Shown: positions 37,311 through 45,268 of the stretch, one piece after another
Layout: the number at the start of each line of letters is the position of its first letter
Position numbering within the stretch: the stretch's first letter is position 1
DNA from: Melioribacter sp051488665
GTDB taxonomy: Bacteria > Bacteroidota > Ignavibacteria > Ignavibacteriales > Melioribacteraceae
Length of the DNA: 64,000 nucleotides
NCBI RefSeq assembly: GCF_051488665.1
Contig: NZ_JBPSEG010000012.1
Coordinates: 1 to 64,000 of the forward strand
Direction: 5' to 3'
Position numbers and translations under genes: made by a program
Notes under the pieces: model-generated
Databases searched by the model: none
Told to the model about the DNA's origin: nothing
What the model saw: the letters and a program-made list of their open reading frames with translations, nothing else

Positions 37311-37337
37311 AAAAACTCGCCCTTTCAGCGAGTTTTT
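37311..37337. terminator. bidirectional terminator of the right unit
   Basis: AAAAACTCGC / GCGAGTTTTT with loop CCTTTCA. In the undisturbed chromosome it would have followed the tRNA-Asp gene. Confidence 0.87.
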
Positions 37338-37341
37338 CTTG

Positions 37342-37387
37342 CGGGGCCGACGAGACTCGAACTCGCGACCTCCTGCGTGACAGACAG
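37342..37387 (-). repeat. 3' fragment of a tRNA-Asp(GTC) gene, probable attachment site
   Basis: On the minus strand the sequence runs CTGTCAC (anticodon loop with GTC), GCAGGAGGTCG, the T-arm GAGTTCGAGTCTC, and CGGCCCCG (acceptor strand and discriminator). The 5' half of the tRNA is missing: the sequence beyond about 37388 does not supply GGGGCCG. Such a 3' tRNA fragment beside an integrase gene is what remains at one end after integration into a tRNA gene. The complete tRNA-Asp should stand at the far end of the island. Confidence 0.82.
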
Positions 37388-37469
37388 TGGGATTTCTGCA
37401 ATCCTGCTGTCAATTCCCAGCTTTTCGGCAGTCGGTACATAGTCGGTACATCCTTGAAGGAGTATTATT

Positions 37470-38504
37470 ATGTTTCTTTCAAGAGATACAAAATCACCGT
37501 ATTACCAAGTTATCTATTTTGTAAATGGTAAGAGAACCAAAATTTCTACAAAGACAACCGACAAAAGGGAAGCGGAAAAATTTCTAAAATCCTTTACTCC
37601 TAAACCAAAAGAAAAGAAGGTTGAACCGGAAGAACCAAAAGAGAAAAAAGTTTCTATAAAACTCAGTAGCTTCGTTAAAGAATATAAAACTTATGTAAGC
37701 AATACTTATTCAGAAAAGTATCTTAAAAAAGCTGTCAAACCTTCTTTTGCAGCTTTACAAAAACACATAAAAGATATACCGCTTATTCATATATCAACAA
37801 GAATCATTGATCAATTTATATCCTCAGCCTCAGCAAGTTCCAAACATTCAGCGTCACTTTACCACCGCACCCTAAAAGCAGCATTTAATAAAGCTGTAGT
37901 TTGGAATTATCTTGAAGCTAATCCTTTCGATAAAATTAAAGCTCCCAAAGTTCCGCAATCCTTTCCTGTGTTTATTTCAGAAAGTGAACTAATTCTTATT
38001 CTTAACAATACTCAAATGCAGCTAATGAAAGATATTTTTACAACCGCATTTTATACCGGTATGCGTCTCGGTGAATTAGTTAATATGAAATGGAATTGGA
38101 TTGACTTCACAGAAAATATCATCACTGTTAAAAACTCAAGTGAATTCAATTCCAAGAACAAGCGTGAAAGAATTATTCCTATTCATCAGAAAGTACAAAC
38201 TATTCTGCAAACTCGTTATCAATTAGGAAGGTTTGAAAATACTCTTGTCTTTTGTCGTTACGAAGGAATAAAATTAAATGAGGATTTTGTAAGCAAACAA
38301 TTTAAAAAAGCAGTAAGAGAAGCAAAACTAAATGATAAAATTCATTTCCATACACTCCGTCATTCTTTCGCTTCGGCTCTTGTTCAACGTGGAATTTCTC
38401 TTTATGCTGTTAAAGAATTATTAGGTCATGGAAATATTAAAACAACTCAAATTTATTCTCATTTGCAGAAGGATAACTTAAGAGAAGCAGTCAATCTGTT
38501 ATAG
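37470..38504 (+). CDS. tyrosine recombinase (island integrase)
   Basis: 344 residues: a short N-terminal arm-binding-like part, a SAM-like core-binding domain (about 65-155) and the catalytic domain (about 165-344). The catalytic residues are Arg199 (TGMRLGE), His294 and Arg297 (HTLRHSF), His320 (LLGHGNI) and Tyr329 (TQIYSHL). A segment of KPKEKK/PEEPKEKK repeats near residue 45-60 is a flexible linker. An AAGGAG site precedes the ATG. It starts about 85 bases from the tRNA-Asp fragment, as expected for a tRNA-targeting integrase. The 187 bases after it hold no complete gene. Confidence 0.93.
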   Translation: MFLSRDTKSPYYQVIYFVNGKRTKISTKTTDKREAEKFLKSFTPKPKEKKVEPEEPKEKKVSIKLSSFVKEYKTYVSNTYSEKYLKKAVKPSFAALQKHIKDIPLIHISTRIIDQFISSASASSKHSASLYHRTLKAAFNKAVVWNYLEANPFDKIKAPKVPQSFPVFISESELILILNNTQMQLMKDIFTTAFYTGMRLGELVNMKWNWIDFTENIITVKNSSEFNSKNKRERIIPIHQKVQTILQTRYQLGRFENTLVFCRYEGIKLNEDFVSKQFKKAVREAKLNDKIHFHTLRHSFASALVQRGISLYAVKELLGHGNIKTTQIYSHLQKDNLREAVNLL

Positions 38505-38691
38505 TCACATATCGCAATAATATCTACTATGCATATATTCCTATTTCTTACACGACAAATACTTTGAACGGGTTATCTTGTGTTTACTTTAATATGTAAT
38601 AACTTTATCAGCAGATATAGCTAAATCGGTAAGTTCTTTGACATTACTATGTTCGGCGTTTTCGATTAACTTAGAATTCTTTTTATGAAAA

Positions 38692-39507
38692 TTATTTGGC
38701 GAGTTTCAAAATCCTAAACGAACCCCGTATAACAACACTAAAAACAATTGCTCCGATAATTAAATCGGGTATTTTTGAATTAAGCAAACTCACCAGTATA
38801 CCGGCTGCAATAACTCCGCCGTTTACAATTATATCGTTCGAAGTGAAAATCATACTTGCCTGAACGTGTGCTTCTTTACTTTTTGTTTTCTGCAGAATTA
38901 TCAGCGAAGCGACATTACCGATCAATGCAAAGATTGAAACTATTATCATTGTTTGGAAATCGGGCAAGCCCTCAAATCCGATGAATCTCCTCACAACTTC
39001 GATAAACCCAATTACAGCTAAGGTAAATTGAAAATAGCCGGCTAACTTTGCTACTAACTTTTTCCTTGAGATCGCTTTACCGACTGCAAGCAGACTCAAC
39101 CCGTAAACAGCGGCATCGGCAAACATATCGAGTGAATCGGCAACAAGTCCCATCGATTTTGAAATCAATCCGGTTGTCATTTCTATAACAAAAAATGCAA
39201 AGTTGATGATCAGAACAGTCCACAAGAGTTTGGTCTGATTCGATTCTTCGGCGAGAATGCTTTTCGACTCGTCGATTGGTTTGCATTCAATTAAAGATGA
39301 ATCCAAATTCAACTCATCTATGCTTTCGGTTATTTTTTCATTATCATCCGAATGAATTACGGATAGAGTTCTGTTAGTAAGATCGAAATCTAATTTTTTG
39401 ATATTACTCAAACTTTCCAATTTCATTCTTACCATCTGCTCTTCGGCGGAGCAATCCATTTTTGAAATTCGGTAAGTCGATTTCGTTAAATATGATTCTG
39501 ATTGCAA
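38692..39507 (-). CDS. cation diffusion facilitator with N-terminal HMA-like domain
   Basis: 271 residues. Residues 1-75 resemble a heavy-metal-associated (HMA) fold (STYRISKMDCSAEEQMVRMKL, one Cys of the usual CxxC kept), followed by about six membrane spans of the CDF family (LVADSLDMFADAAVYGL). It should export divalent metal in exchange for protons. The start I use is a TTG with GGGAG seven bases upstream; it overlaps the end of the second facilitator gene by 22 bases, so both are co-translated. The single cysteine means metal binding by the extra domain is uncertain. Confidence 0.82.
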   Translation of the reverse strand: MQSESYLTKSTYRISKMDCSAEEQMVRMKLESLSNIKKLDFDLTNRTLSVIHSDDNEKITESIDELNLDSSLIECKPIDESKSILAEESNQTKLLWTVLIINFAFFVIEMTTGLISKSMGLVADSLDMFADAAVYGLSLLAVGKAISRKKLVAKLAGYFQFTLAVIGFIEVVRRFIGFEGLPDFQTMIIVSIFALIGNVASLIILQKTKSKEAHVQASMIFTSNDIIVNGGVIAAGILVSLLNSKIPDLIIGAIVFSVVIRGSFRILKLAK

Positions 39508-40382
39508 TCTTTATCTCCCGGTTCTTCTATTTGAATTGTTGTATGCACTATATTGAATTTATCTCTGAGAGCTTCGCTTATTTTGTTAATTAGCTCATTG
39601 CTGCGACAGTTTTCTTTAGCTACTGCGTGAACAGTAAGAGCGGTTTCAGTAGTACTCATTGCCCAAATATGCAGATCGTGAAAGTTCTCTACTTCCCGTA
39701 AAGAATTAAGATAATTTTCAACCTCTTCTTTGTCTATGTCTTTAGGAACGGCATCGAGCGCTAAGCTTGTGGAATCTTTCAGTAAATCCCAGGTGCCCCA
39801 AAATATAATCAATGCTATTACAATACTTACTACCGGATCGAGCCAGTACAAATTTGTAAAAGTTAACACAACTCCCACTATTACAACGCCGAGAGAAATT
39901 CCGGCGTCGGCAGCCATATGAAGAAACGCACCTTTTATATTTAAGTCCTGCTTTCTACCGGAGAAAAAGAGAAATGCGGTTGCTGCATTGATCACAACAC
40001 CTATTCCGGCAACTATCATAATTGTGGTTCCTTCAATTTGCTGTGGTTCGGCAAATCTCCCGATTGCTTCCCAAATTATTATTCCGATAGCGACCAAAAG
40101 AATCATTGCGTTTAAGAACGCTGCAAGTACGGAAGATTTTTTTAATCCGTAAGTATATTTTTCAGTTGTGGATTTTTTAACCAGATAACTCGCTACCCAA
40201 GCAATTACTAATCCCAGAACATCGCTAAGGTTATGCCCGGCATCGGCAATCAAAGCTAATGAGTTTACTATTAAGCCGTATATTACTTCAACAACTATAT
40301 AAACAATATTCAATGCAATACCGATTGCGAATGCTTTGCCGAAATCTTTTACTTCGTGCGTATGCGAATGATCTTGTGACAT
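39486..40382 (-). CDS. czcD: CzcD-like cation diffusion facilitator
   Basis: About 298 residues from the ATG at 40382 (AGAAGG before it; an upstream in-frame ATG gives a poor 20-residue basic extension). The start is His-rich (SQDHSHTHE). Six membrane spans follow, with the metal residues in ALIADAGHNLSDVLG and HMAADAGISLG, then a cytoplasmic domain (about 205-290) with FHDLHIWAM. This is the classic Zn/Co/Cd facilitator pattern. It leads the small operon with the HMA-type facilitator downstream and two short metal-associated genes upstream. Confidence 0.93.
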   Translation of the reverse strand: MSQDHSHTHEVKDFGKAFAIGIALNIVYIVVEVIYGLIVNSLALIADAGHNLSDVLGLVIAWVASYLVKKSTTEKYTYGLKKSSVLAAFLNAMILLVAIGIIIWEAIGRFAEPQQIEGTTIMIVAGIGVVINAATAFLFFSGRKQDLNIKGAFLHMAADAGISLGVVIVGVVLTFTNLYWLDPVVSIVIALIIFWGTWDLLKDSTSLALDAVPKDIDKEEVENYLNSLREVENFHDLHIWAMSTTETALTVHAVAKENCRSNELINKISEALRDKFNIVHTTIQIEEPGDKDCNQNHI

Positions 40383-40401
40383 CTTACCTTCTTTTATTTT
40401 T

Positions 40402-40611
40402 TCAACAACCTTTATTCTCTTTCTGTTTTGGCGGACAAACAACCGAACCGTATGAACAGAAAACGCAGCAGTCGCCTTTCAAAGGTTTTAATAATTGCTT
40501 GCAGTTTTCGCACTCGTAAAAATGCATACAAGCATCTTCCGGCATTATCAGCAGTTTTTCAAATCCGCAATTGGGGCATTTTATAGTTGATTCATAAATT
40601 ATATTTTTCAT
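40402..40611 (-). CDS. small double zinc-ribbon-like protein
   Basis: 69 residues with nine cysteines: KCPNCGFE, YECENCKQL and GDCCVFCSYGSVVCPP. The GDCCxFCSYGxxxCPP element is one I associate with small proteins of metal-resistance loci. It lies 19 bases before czcD and directly after the YnfA-like gene. It may buffer or hand over metal; function not established. Confidence 0.8.
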   Translation of the reverse strand: MKNIIYESTIKCPNCGFEKLLIMPEDACMHFYECENCKQLLKPLKGDCCVFCSYGSVVCPPKQKENKGC

Positions 40612-40947
40612 TTAAACACTCCTCGGTGCGTACATAATGACAGCTATTCCCACAATACAAATTGCAGCGCCGATCAAATCATAATTATCGGGGGCTTTGC
40701 CGTCAATTGTCCAGCCCCATAAAATCGACATTACCACAAACACACCGCCATAAGCCGCGTAAATTCTGCCGAAGTTAAGAGAGGATTGGAGTGTAGGAAT
40801 AATTCCGTAAAAAACTAAAATTATTCCGCCGATTAACCCAAGCCAGATACTTCCTTCTACACGCAGCCAAAGCCAAACGAGATAACCGCCGCCAATTTCG
40901 GCAAGTCCGGCAAGGAAAAATAAAAATATCGATTTTATTAACAACAT
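40612..40947 (-). CDS. YnfA/UPF0060 family membrane protein
   Basis: 111 residues with four membrane spans. The segment LAGLAEIGGGYLVWLWLR and the late GRIYAAYGGVFV are family hallmarks. These small-multidrug-resistance-like proteins are often found with metal resistance genes. It abuts the zinc-ribbon gene with no gap. Confidence 0.88.
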   Translation of the reverse strand: MLLIKSIFLFFLAGLAEIGGGYLVWLWLRVEGSIWLGLIGGIILVFYGIIPTLQSSLNFGRIYAAYGGVFVVMSILWGWTIDGKAPDNYDLIGAAICIVGIAVIMYAPRSV

Positions 40948-40989
40948 AATCTTTCCCGTTATAAATCAAATAAAGGGCTAATTAAAAAA

Positions 40990-41012
40990 CACCTCCCAAT
41001 TCATGAGAGGTG
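40990..41012 (-). terminator. terminator after the His-rich secreted protein gene
   Basis: On the minus strand CACCTC / GAGGTG with an 11-base loop is followed by TTTTTTAATT, a clear intrinsic terminator 10 bases past the stop codon. Confidence 0.85.
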
Positions 41013-41021
41013 CTAATAAAA

Positions 41022-42545
41022 TTATTTAGCAAGCGTCATTTTCTTTACAACTTTAGTATTTCCTACTGTTAGGCTATAGAAATAAATACCTGAACTAATA
41101 TCCTGCCCTTCAAAATTCACTTCATGAGTTCCTGCTTGTAAAATACCATCAGTGAGGGTTGTAAGTTTCTTTCCTAAAACATCGTATATACTTAAATTTA
41201 CTTCAGATGCACTTTTAAGTGTAAATTCAATGGTTGTAGACGGATTGAATGGATTCGGATAATTTTGCTTTAAAACAAAATCAGATGGAATTTCAGCCCC
41301 ATCACTTGTTTCAACACCGGTAACTTTGTCGGCTGTTACAATTACATACTGATATAAATCTTCGCTTGAATATGTAATGGTGTTTGACTCCTGATCTACT
41401 GAAACATTGCTAATCGATTTCCAATTATTGTCGGCTCCATCCCAATATTTTACTTCAATAGAATTTTCGTCAACTTCATTTCCTTGAATTTGAATATCGT
41501 TATAATGGAATTGGAAATTAGATTGACTGCTGAATCCCATATGATTGTTGAAACCATCTCCGCACATATTATTACCGTTTTCACCGAAAGCACCGAATTC
41601 ATAAGCCATAAAAGCGCCCTGACCTTGTGCGTTAGGAATATTGTTAGGATATAATTCCAACATTTGAGTAAATAAATTATTAGGCATCATACCGCCGCCA
41701 TGATGTCCGCCGCCTTGATTCCATCCCGGCATTACCGTAAAGTGATCTTCAGCATCATAAGGATTATGAAATCTTCGTTGATCGTTCATATCGTTGGTTA
41801 TCCAGCCGCCGCCAATTCCATTTCTGAAATTGCTTGAATCAATCCAAACTTGTCCGTTAATTTTATAAACTACGATAATATCAAAATTAACTCCGTCGAT
41901 TAATCCACCTTCAATAGTGACAGTTTCACCGTTCTCAGGTCTTACAGCGCCTGATTCCGGTTGGTACCACCAAGGACCAAAATTCAAGAAATAGTCAACA
42001 GTGGTATCATTATCTACATCCAGATAGTAATGATTCATAAAAAATGTAGTATCAACCAATGCTGTTCCTTCTTTTAAAACATATTCAAGGGTATCGTGCC
42101 GTGTTCCAAAAGTATGACCTCCACAGCCTCCATCATGACCACCGCTGCCGTGCCCGTCGAAATTATTCCAATATGAATAATACGGCTCTCTCCAAAACTC
42201 ACCATTTATTTCGTAAACAACTAAGGTGCTGATTTCTAGGTTAGTAGATTCGTGTAAGCCGCCGGTAACGGTAACTTGTTCACCATCTGTAGGTCTAACT
42301 ACATTAGAACTGTCCGGTTCGTACCAATATGGTCCGAAATTTAAGTAGTAGTCTTCGGTTCCGTCATTGTTTGTATCTAAGAAATATTGCGAATGCTGAA
42401 AATCATTCTGTATAATGACGGTTCCCGATAAAGTTGTTTCTGTTAATGAATCGGGATCGAAATTACCGTGCCCGCCTCCGTGCATCTGTGCTTTGACTGT
42501 AATTAGTAATGCTAGTGAAAAGAATAATGTTAATAGATGTTTCAT
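41022..42545 (-). CDS. His-rich secreted protein with sorting domain
   Basis: 507 residues: signal peptide (1-19), a mature start rich in His and Gly (MHGGGHGNFDPD), two related repeats of about 100 residues (each with a YYLNFGPYWY/YFLNFGPWWY strand and a following GGL turn), a central His/Gly stretch (HDGGCGGH, GGGHHGGGMM), and a sorting domain from LKQNYPNPFNPST. The position between two metal-efflux blocks and the clusters of histidines suggest a cell-surface metal-binding protein. I know no characterised relative. Confidence 0.75.
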   Translation of the reverse strand: MKHLLTLFFSLALLITVKAQMHGGGHGNFDPDSLTETTLSGTVIIQNDFQHSQYFLDTNNDGTEDYYLNFGPYWYEPDSSNVVRPTDGEQVTVTGGLHESTNLEISTLVVYEINGEFWREPYYSYWNNFDGHGSGGHDGGCGGHTFGTRHDTLEYVLKEGTALVDTTFFMNHYYLDVDNDTTVDYFLNFGPWWYQPESGAVRPENGETVTIEGGLIDGVNFDIIVVYKINGQVWIDSSNFRNGIGGGWITNDMNDQRRFHNPYDAEDHFTVMPGWNQGGGHHGGGMMPNNLFTQMLELYPNNIPNAQGQGAFMAYEFGAFGENGNNMCGDGFNNHMGFSSQSNFQFHYNDIQIQGNEVDENSIEVKYWDGADNNWKSISNVSVDQESNTITYSSEDLYQYVIVTADKVTGVETSDGAEIPSDFVLKQNYPNPFNPSTTIEFTLKSASEVNLSIYDVLGKKLTTLTDGILQAGTHEVNFEGQDISSGIYFYSLTVGNTKVVKKMTLAK

Positions 42546-42635
42546 TTTATTTCCTCCCTTTGAGATTTGAAAAATAATTAATGATGTTTTACAGACAACA
42601 AATCTGAAATTTCACAAAGTATAGAACAGTTCAAT

Positions 42636-43031
42636 TTATAGACTGTCAATTACGTTTTTCAATTTGCTTTGAATTGTCTCTGCAACCTCACCAAGTTTAT
42701 CATTATTTACTGCTTGCATTGATGCAATCGGATCTATGACTGTAACAATAGTTTCGTTTTGCTCATTTACATAAACGATTACATTGCAAGGAAGCATTAA
42801 GCCGATTTGTTCTTCCGATTGAAGCGCTTTATGAGCAAACGGCGGATTGCAAGCGCCAAGAATTTTATACGGCTTGAAATCTACATCAAGCTTTTTCTTT
42901 AGTGTTTCTTTAACATCAATTTCAGTTAGAATGCCGAAACCTTCCTTCTTTAATTCTTCGGTTACTTTTTCAATTGCTTCTTCGTAACCGAGGTTAACTA
43001 CTTTTGAGAAGCCATAATTTGTTTGTGACAT
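42636..43031 (-). CDS. DUF302 family protein
   Basis: 131 residues of the DUF302 fold: FGILTEIDVKETLKKKL, YKILGACNPPFAHKAL and LMLPCNVIVY are typical. Function unknown in general; the family is often seen with metal or redox stress genes, consistent with its place here. There is no signal peptide, so it is probably cytoplasmic. Confidence 0.88.
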   Translation of the reverse strand: MSQTNYGFSKVVNLGYEEAIEKVTEELKKEGFGILTEIDVKETLKKKLDVDFKPYKILGACNPPFAHKALQSEEQIGLMLPCNVIVYVNEQNETIVTVIDPIASMQAVNNDKLGEVAETIQSKLKNVIDSL

Positions 43032-43120
43032 TTTTTGTTACTCCTTTTTGAATTATTTTACATTGTTTCTTAATTATTTACCCAGGGAGAAGCATTTGCT
43101 CACTCATATTTATATAAATT

Positions 43121-43597
43121 TCAGCCCTTACCTAATATTATGTTTATTGGGATAAACACACCAACTTTAAGACCCCAGTCAATTTTATCTGCGGGTGTGA
43201 AAAGGAATAAAAATCCGTTTCCACCATTAAATTTGAAATTTGGTCCACCCTGAAGTATAAGTTTTTCATCATCAAACATATACTCCGCAGAAATAACCGC
43301 CGAAATCGGTAACGGTTTATTAAAAGGTATAAACCAATATTCATTAAAAGAGTATATACTGTTTGTAAAAGGTGTGTAACCAAGAGAAAAATAGGTACGT
43401 TTATCAACTAATGCACCAACTTCCCCGTGGATTCGTACAAATTCTTTTCTTGTACCTTCAAAATCATAAATCACTAATGGATTAACTCTAATTCCGGCAA
43501 TTACTCTATATTTTTCATTTTCCTGTGCATTAACAATAGACGCAATAAATAATATTATAAATATTGTAAATGCGGTTTTGTTTTTTATCTGTTTCAT
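43121..43597 (-). CDS. small exported protein, possible outer-membrane barrel
   Basis: About 158 residues from the ATG at 43597, which puts a signal peptide (KQIKNKTAFTIFIILF...VNAQ) directly at the N-terminus; an ATG ten codons upstream gives an odd extension. The mature part has alternating strands and ends in LKVGVFIPINIILGKG, as in small outer-membrane barrels. No family recognised. It lies within the metal-resistance cargo. Confidence 0.65.
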   Translation of the reverse strand: MKQIKNKTAFTIFIILFIASIVNAQENEKYRVIAGIRVNPLVIYDFEGTRKEFVRIHGEVGALVDKRTYFSLGYTPFTNSIYSFNEYWFIPFNKPLPISAVISAEYMFDDEKLILQGGPNFKFNGGNGFLFLFTPADKIDWGLKVGVFIPINIILGKG

Positions 43598-43694
43598 AAT
43601 ATTTCTTGTATTGGTTAAAGAATTCAAGTATTATTTTATAAACCCTCCCGCTGATTTATTCAGCGGGAGATTCCTCAATTAATTATTGATCATA

Positions 43695-44264
43695 TTACCA
43701 GCAGCAACGGTCTCTCATTCCGTGATCCCGATGAGCGCAGCCCCATCCATAATCCATATATCCGTGGTCTCTCGTTCCATAATCCATATAACCGTTGTAA
43801 TTCCAGCCCCAGATATCACACCAATTATCATAAACTGAGTTGTTATAATAGGGTAATTGAGTTTTGCCGAATATATTTCTTATTTTATTTGCGGCTTCCG
43901 TCTTTAAGCTGTAGATATTATCTTCAATATTTCTCAACTCGGTTTGATATTCTCTTATACGTTGTCTGCTGATTTCATCCTGCTGCCGGTAATTAAAGTA
44001 TTCATCTCTAACCGAATTATATTTTTCAATTTCCGGTTGTATTAATGCATCATATTCAGCTTTTATTTTATCTACCCGGCTTATTTGGTCATCATTAAGC
44101 CGATACTGTTCCGGAACATTGGTATTCAGGTAAGAAGAATCATAAGTATGATTCGTAGAGTTATTTTCCTTTGGATGCTCTTGCGCAAATAATGTTAAAG
44201 ATACAAGCAGAACTGCAAAAACAATTGCAATTCCGGCAAACCATTTTTTATTTAAAGGTAACAT
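43695..44264 (-). CDS. Spy/CpxP-like periplasmic metal-responsive protein
   Basis: 189 residues: signal peptide or anchor (about 8-28), a helical middle (about 52-125, QISRVDKIKAEYDALIQPEI) typical of the LTxxQ/CpxP-like 'heavy-metal resistance' group, and a remarkable C-terminal tail from about 147 rich in Tyr, Asp, His, Gly and Cys (DYGTRDHGYMDYG, CAHRDHGMRDRCCW). It probably binds metal or protects periplasmic proteins when efflux is active. It lies upstream of the small exported protein gene. Confidence 0.72.
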   Translation of the reverse strand: MLPLNKKWFAGIAIVFAVLLVSLTLFAQEHPKENNSTNHTYDSSYLNTNVPEQYRLNDDQISRVDKIKAEYDALIQPEIEKYNSVRDEYFNYRQQDEISRQRIREYQTELRNIEDNIYSLKTEAANKIRNIFGKTQLPYYNNSVYDNWCDIWGWNYNGYMDYGTRDHGYMDYGWGCAHRDHGMRDRCCW

Positions 44265-44390
44265 TGTATTACTCCTTGTAACTTTTTATAAATTATAAAT
44301 ATTATTATTATATGCTTTATTATATACTTTTAAGATATAAGGGATAATTTGAAAAGAGAGAATGCCTGTGCATCCCGAGAAGGAGTAATA

Positions 44391-44735
44391 TCAAATCAGA
44401 AAAGCGCTGTTGAAAAGATATATTTTGTTGGTTTTTTGCGGAATGTAGAAATGTTTAATATCTAATTGATTATATGAATTACGTTGTATGTTTATCCCGT
44501 CAATAGAAGCGGGGAAAAATGATTTCCCGACTTTCAGTTTGGATAAATCACTTAGCGCAGTTTTACCGGTTTCAGTTTTTATTACTTTTACCAGTTCACA
44601 ATAATCTTGTGAAGCCGGAATTTCATCTGCAATAGTGAACTGTCCCATTTCAGAATAGACGAACCAAAATAATAATGGCGCTAAAACTAAAACAGTTACC
44701 GATAACGCACGATATTTTAATAAATATTTAATCAT
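44391..44735 (-). CDS. small single-span membrane protein
   Basis: 114 residues: one N-terminal membrane span (about 9-27, ALSVTVLVLAPLLFWFVY) followed by about 85 residues, apparently outside the cytoplasm. Not recognised. It lies 81 bases after the P-II gene in the efflux array and may be part of the same transcript. Confidence 0.6.
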   Translation of the reverse strand: MIKYLLKYRALSVTVLVLAPLLFWFVYSEMGQFTIADEIPASQDYCELVKVIKTETGKTALSDLSKLKVGKSFFPASIDGINIQRNSYNQLDIKHFYIPQKTNKIYLFNSAFLI

Positions 44736-44816
44736 TTCTATAGAGTAAGATGCAACAAATCAATAAAAGATTCATGATTATTCTATTCCATTTTTATTCC
44801 TATTTAAGCGTCCATA

Positions 44817-45158
44817 TCAGATTGCTTCTTCTCCTCTTTCATTCGTACGAATCTTGATAGTGTTGCTCACCTCAACTACAAATATTTTCCCGTCGCCGGG
44901 GTTGCCTGTATGGGCAATTCGTTGAATAGTATCCACAACTTCATCGACAATATCATTATGAACAACTAATTCCAGTTTCACTTTTTCAACATAATCGTGC
45001 AATCCTTCTCTTATTGCATCCTCGGAATCCTTAGCTTTTGATTTTCCGAAACCTTTGATCTCAGAAATTGTAATTCCGGGCAGTCCTTCAATTTTATGCA
45101 AAGCTGTAATTACATCATCTAATTTGAACGGTCTTATTATTGCTTTTATTTCTTTCAT
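44817..45158 (-). CDS. P-II family protein linked to metal efflux
   Basis: 113 residues with the GlnB fold: KAIIRPFKLDDVITALHKI, EIKGFG, and the C-terminal GDGKIFVVEVSNTIKIRT. The T-loop differs from classical GlnB/GlnK: it has KSKAKDSEDAIREGLHDY and no YRGAEY element with the uridylylated tyrosine. That points to the separate group of P-II-like proteins encoded next to CusA/CzcA pumps, which probably respond to small ligands or metal rather than to nitrogen. A hairpin (45200-45226) lies between it and the pump gene. Confidence 0.87.
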   Translation of the reverse strand: MKEIKAIIRPFKLDDVITALHKIEGLPGITISEIKGFGKSKAKDSEDAIREGLHDYVEKVKLELVVHNDIVDEVVDTIQRIAHTGNPGDGKIFVVEVSNTIKIRTNERGEEAI

Positions 45159-45199
45159 TTTTATTCTCCCATTATTCTATCTTACTTCTTACTTAGAGC

Positions 45200-45226
45200 A
45201 ACCTCGAAGGAATTACCTTCGAGGTT
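45200..45226. terminator. hairpin between the RND pump and P-II genes
   Basis: AACCTCGAAGG / CCTTCGAGGTT, 11 bp with loop AATTA. No strong T-run on the minus strand, so it may set a lower level of P-II expression rather than end the transcript. Confidence 0.65.
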
Positions 45227-45268
45227 TATTATATATTTAGTATTCGTGCTAATTAGTGAAATTAGTGT

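Noticed and set aside
37342..37460. Complete tRNA gene
   Set aside because: Only the anticodon-to-3' part is present; the D-arm and the 5' acceptor strand GGGGCCG are missing.
38589..38690. Coding-like minus-strand stretch of about 32 codons after the integrase gene (..ENAEHSNVKELTDLAIS..)
   Set aside because: No start codon and no recognisable family; perhaps a remnant, but not enough to call a pseudogene.
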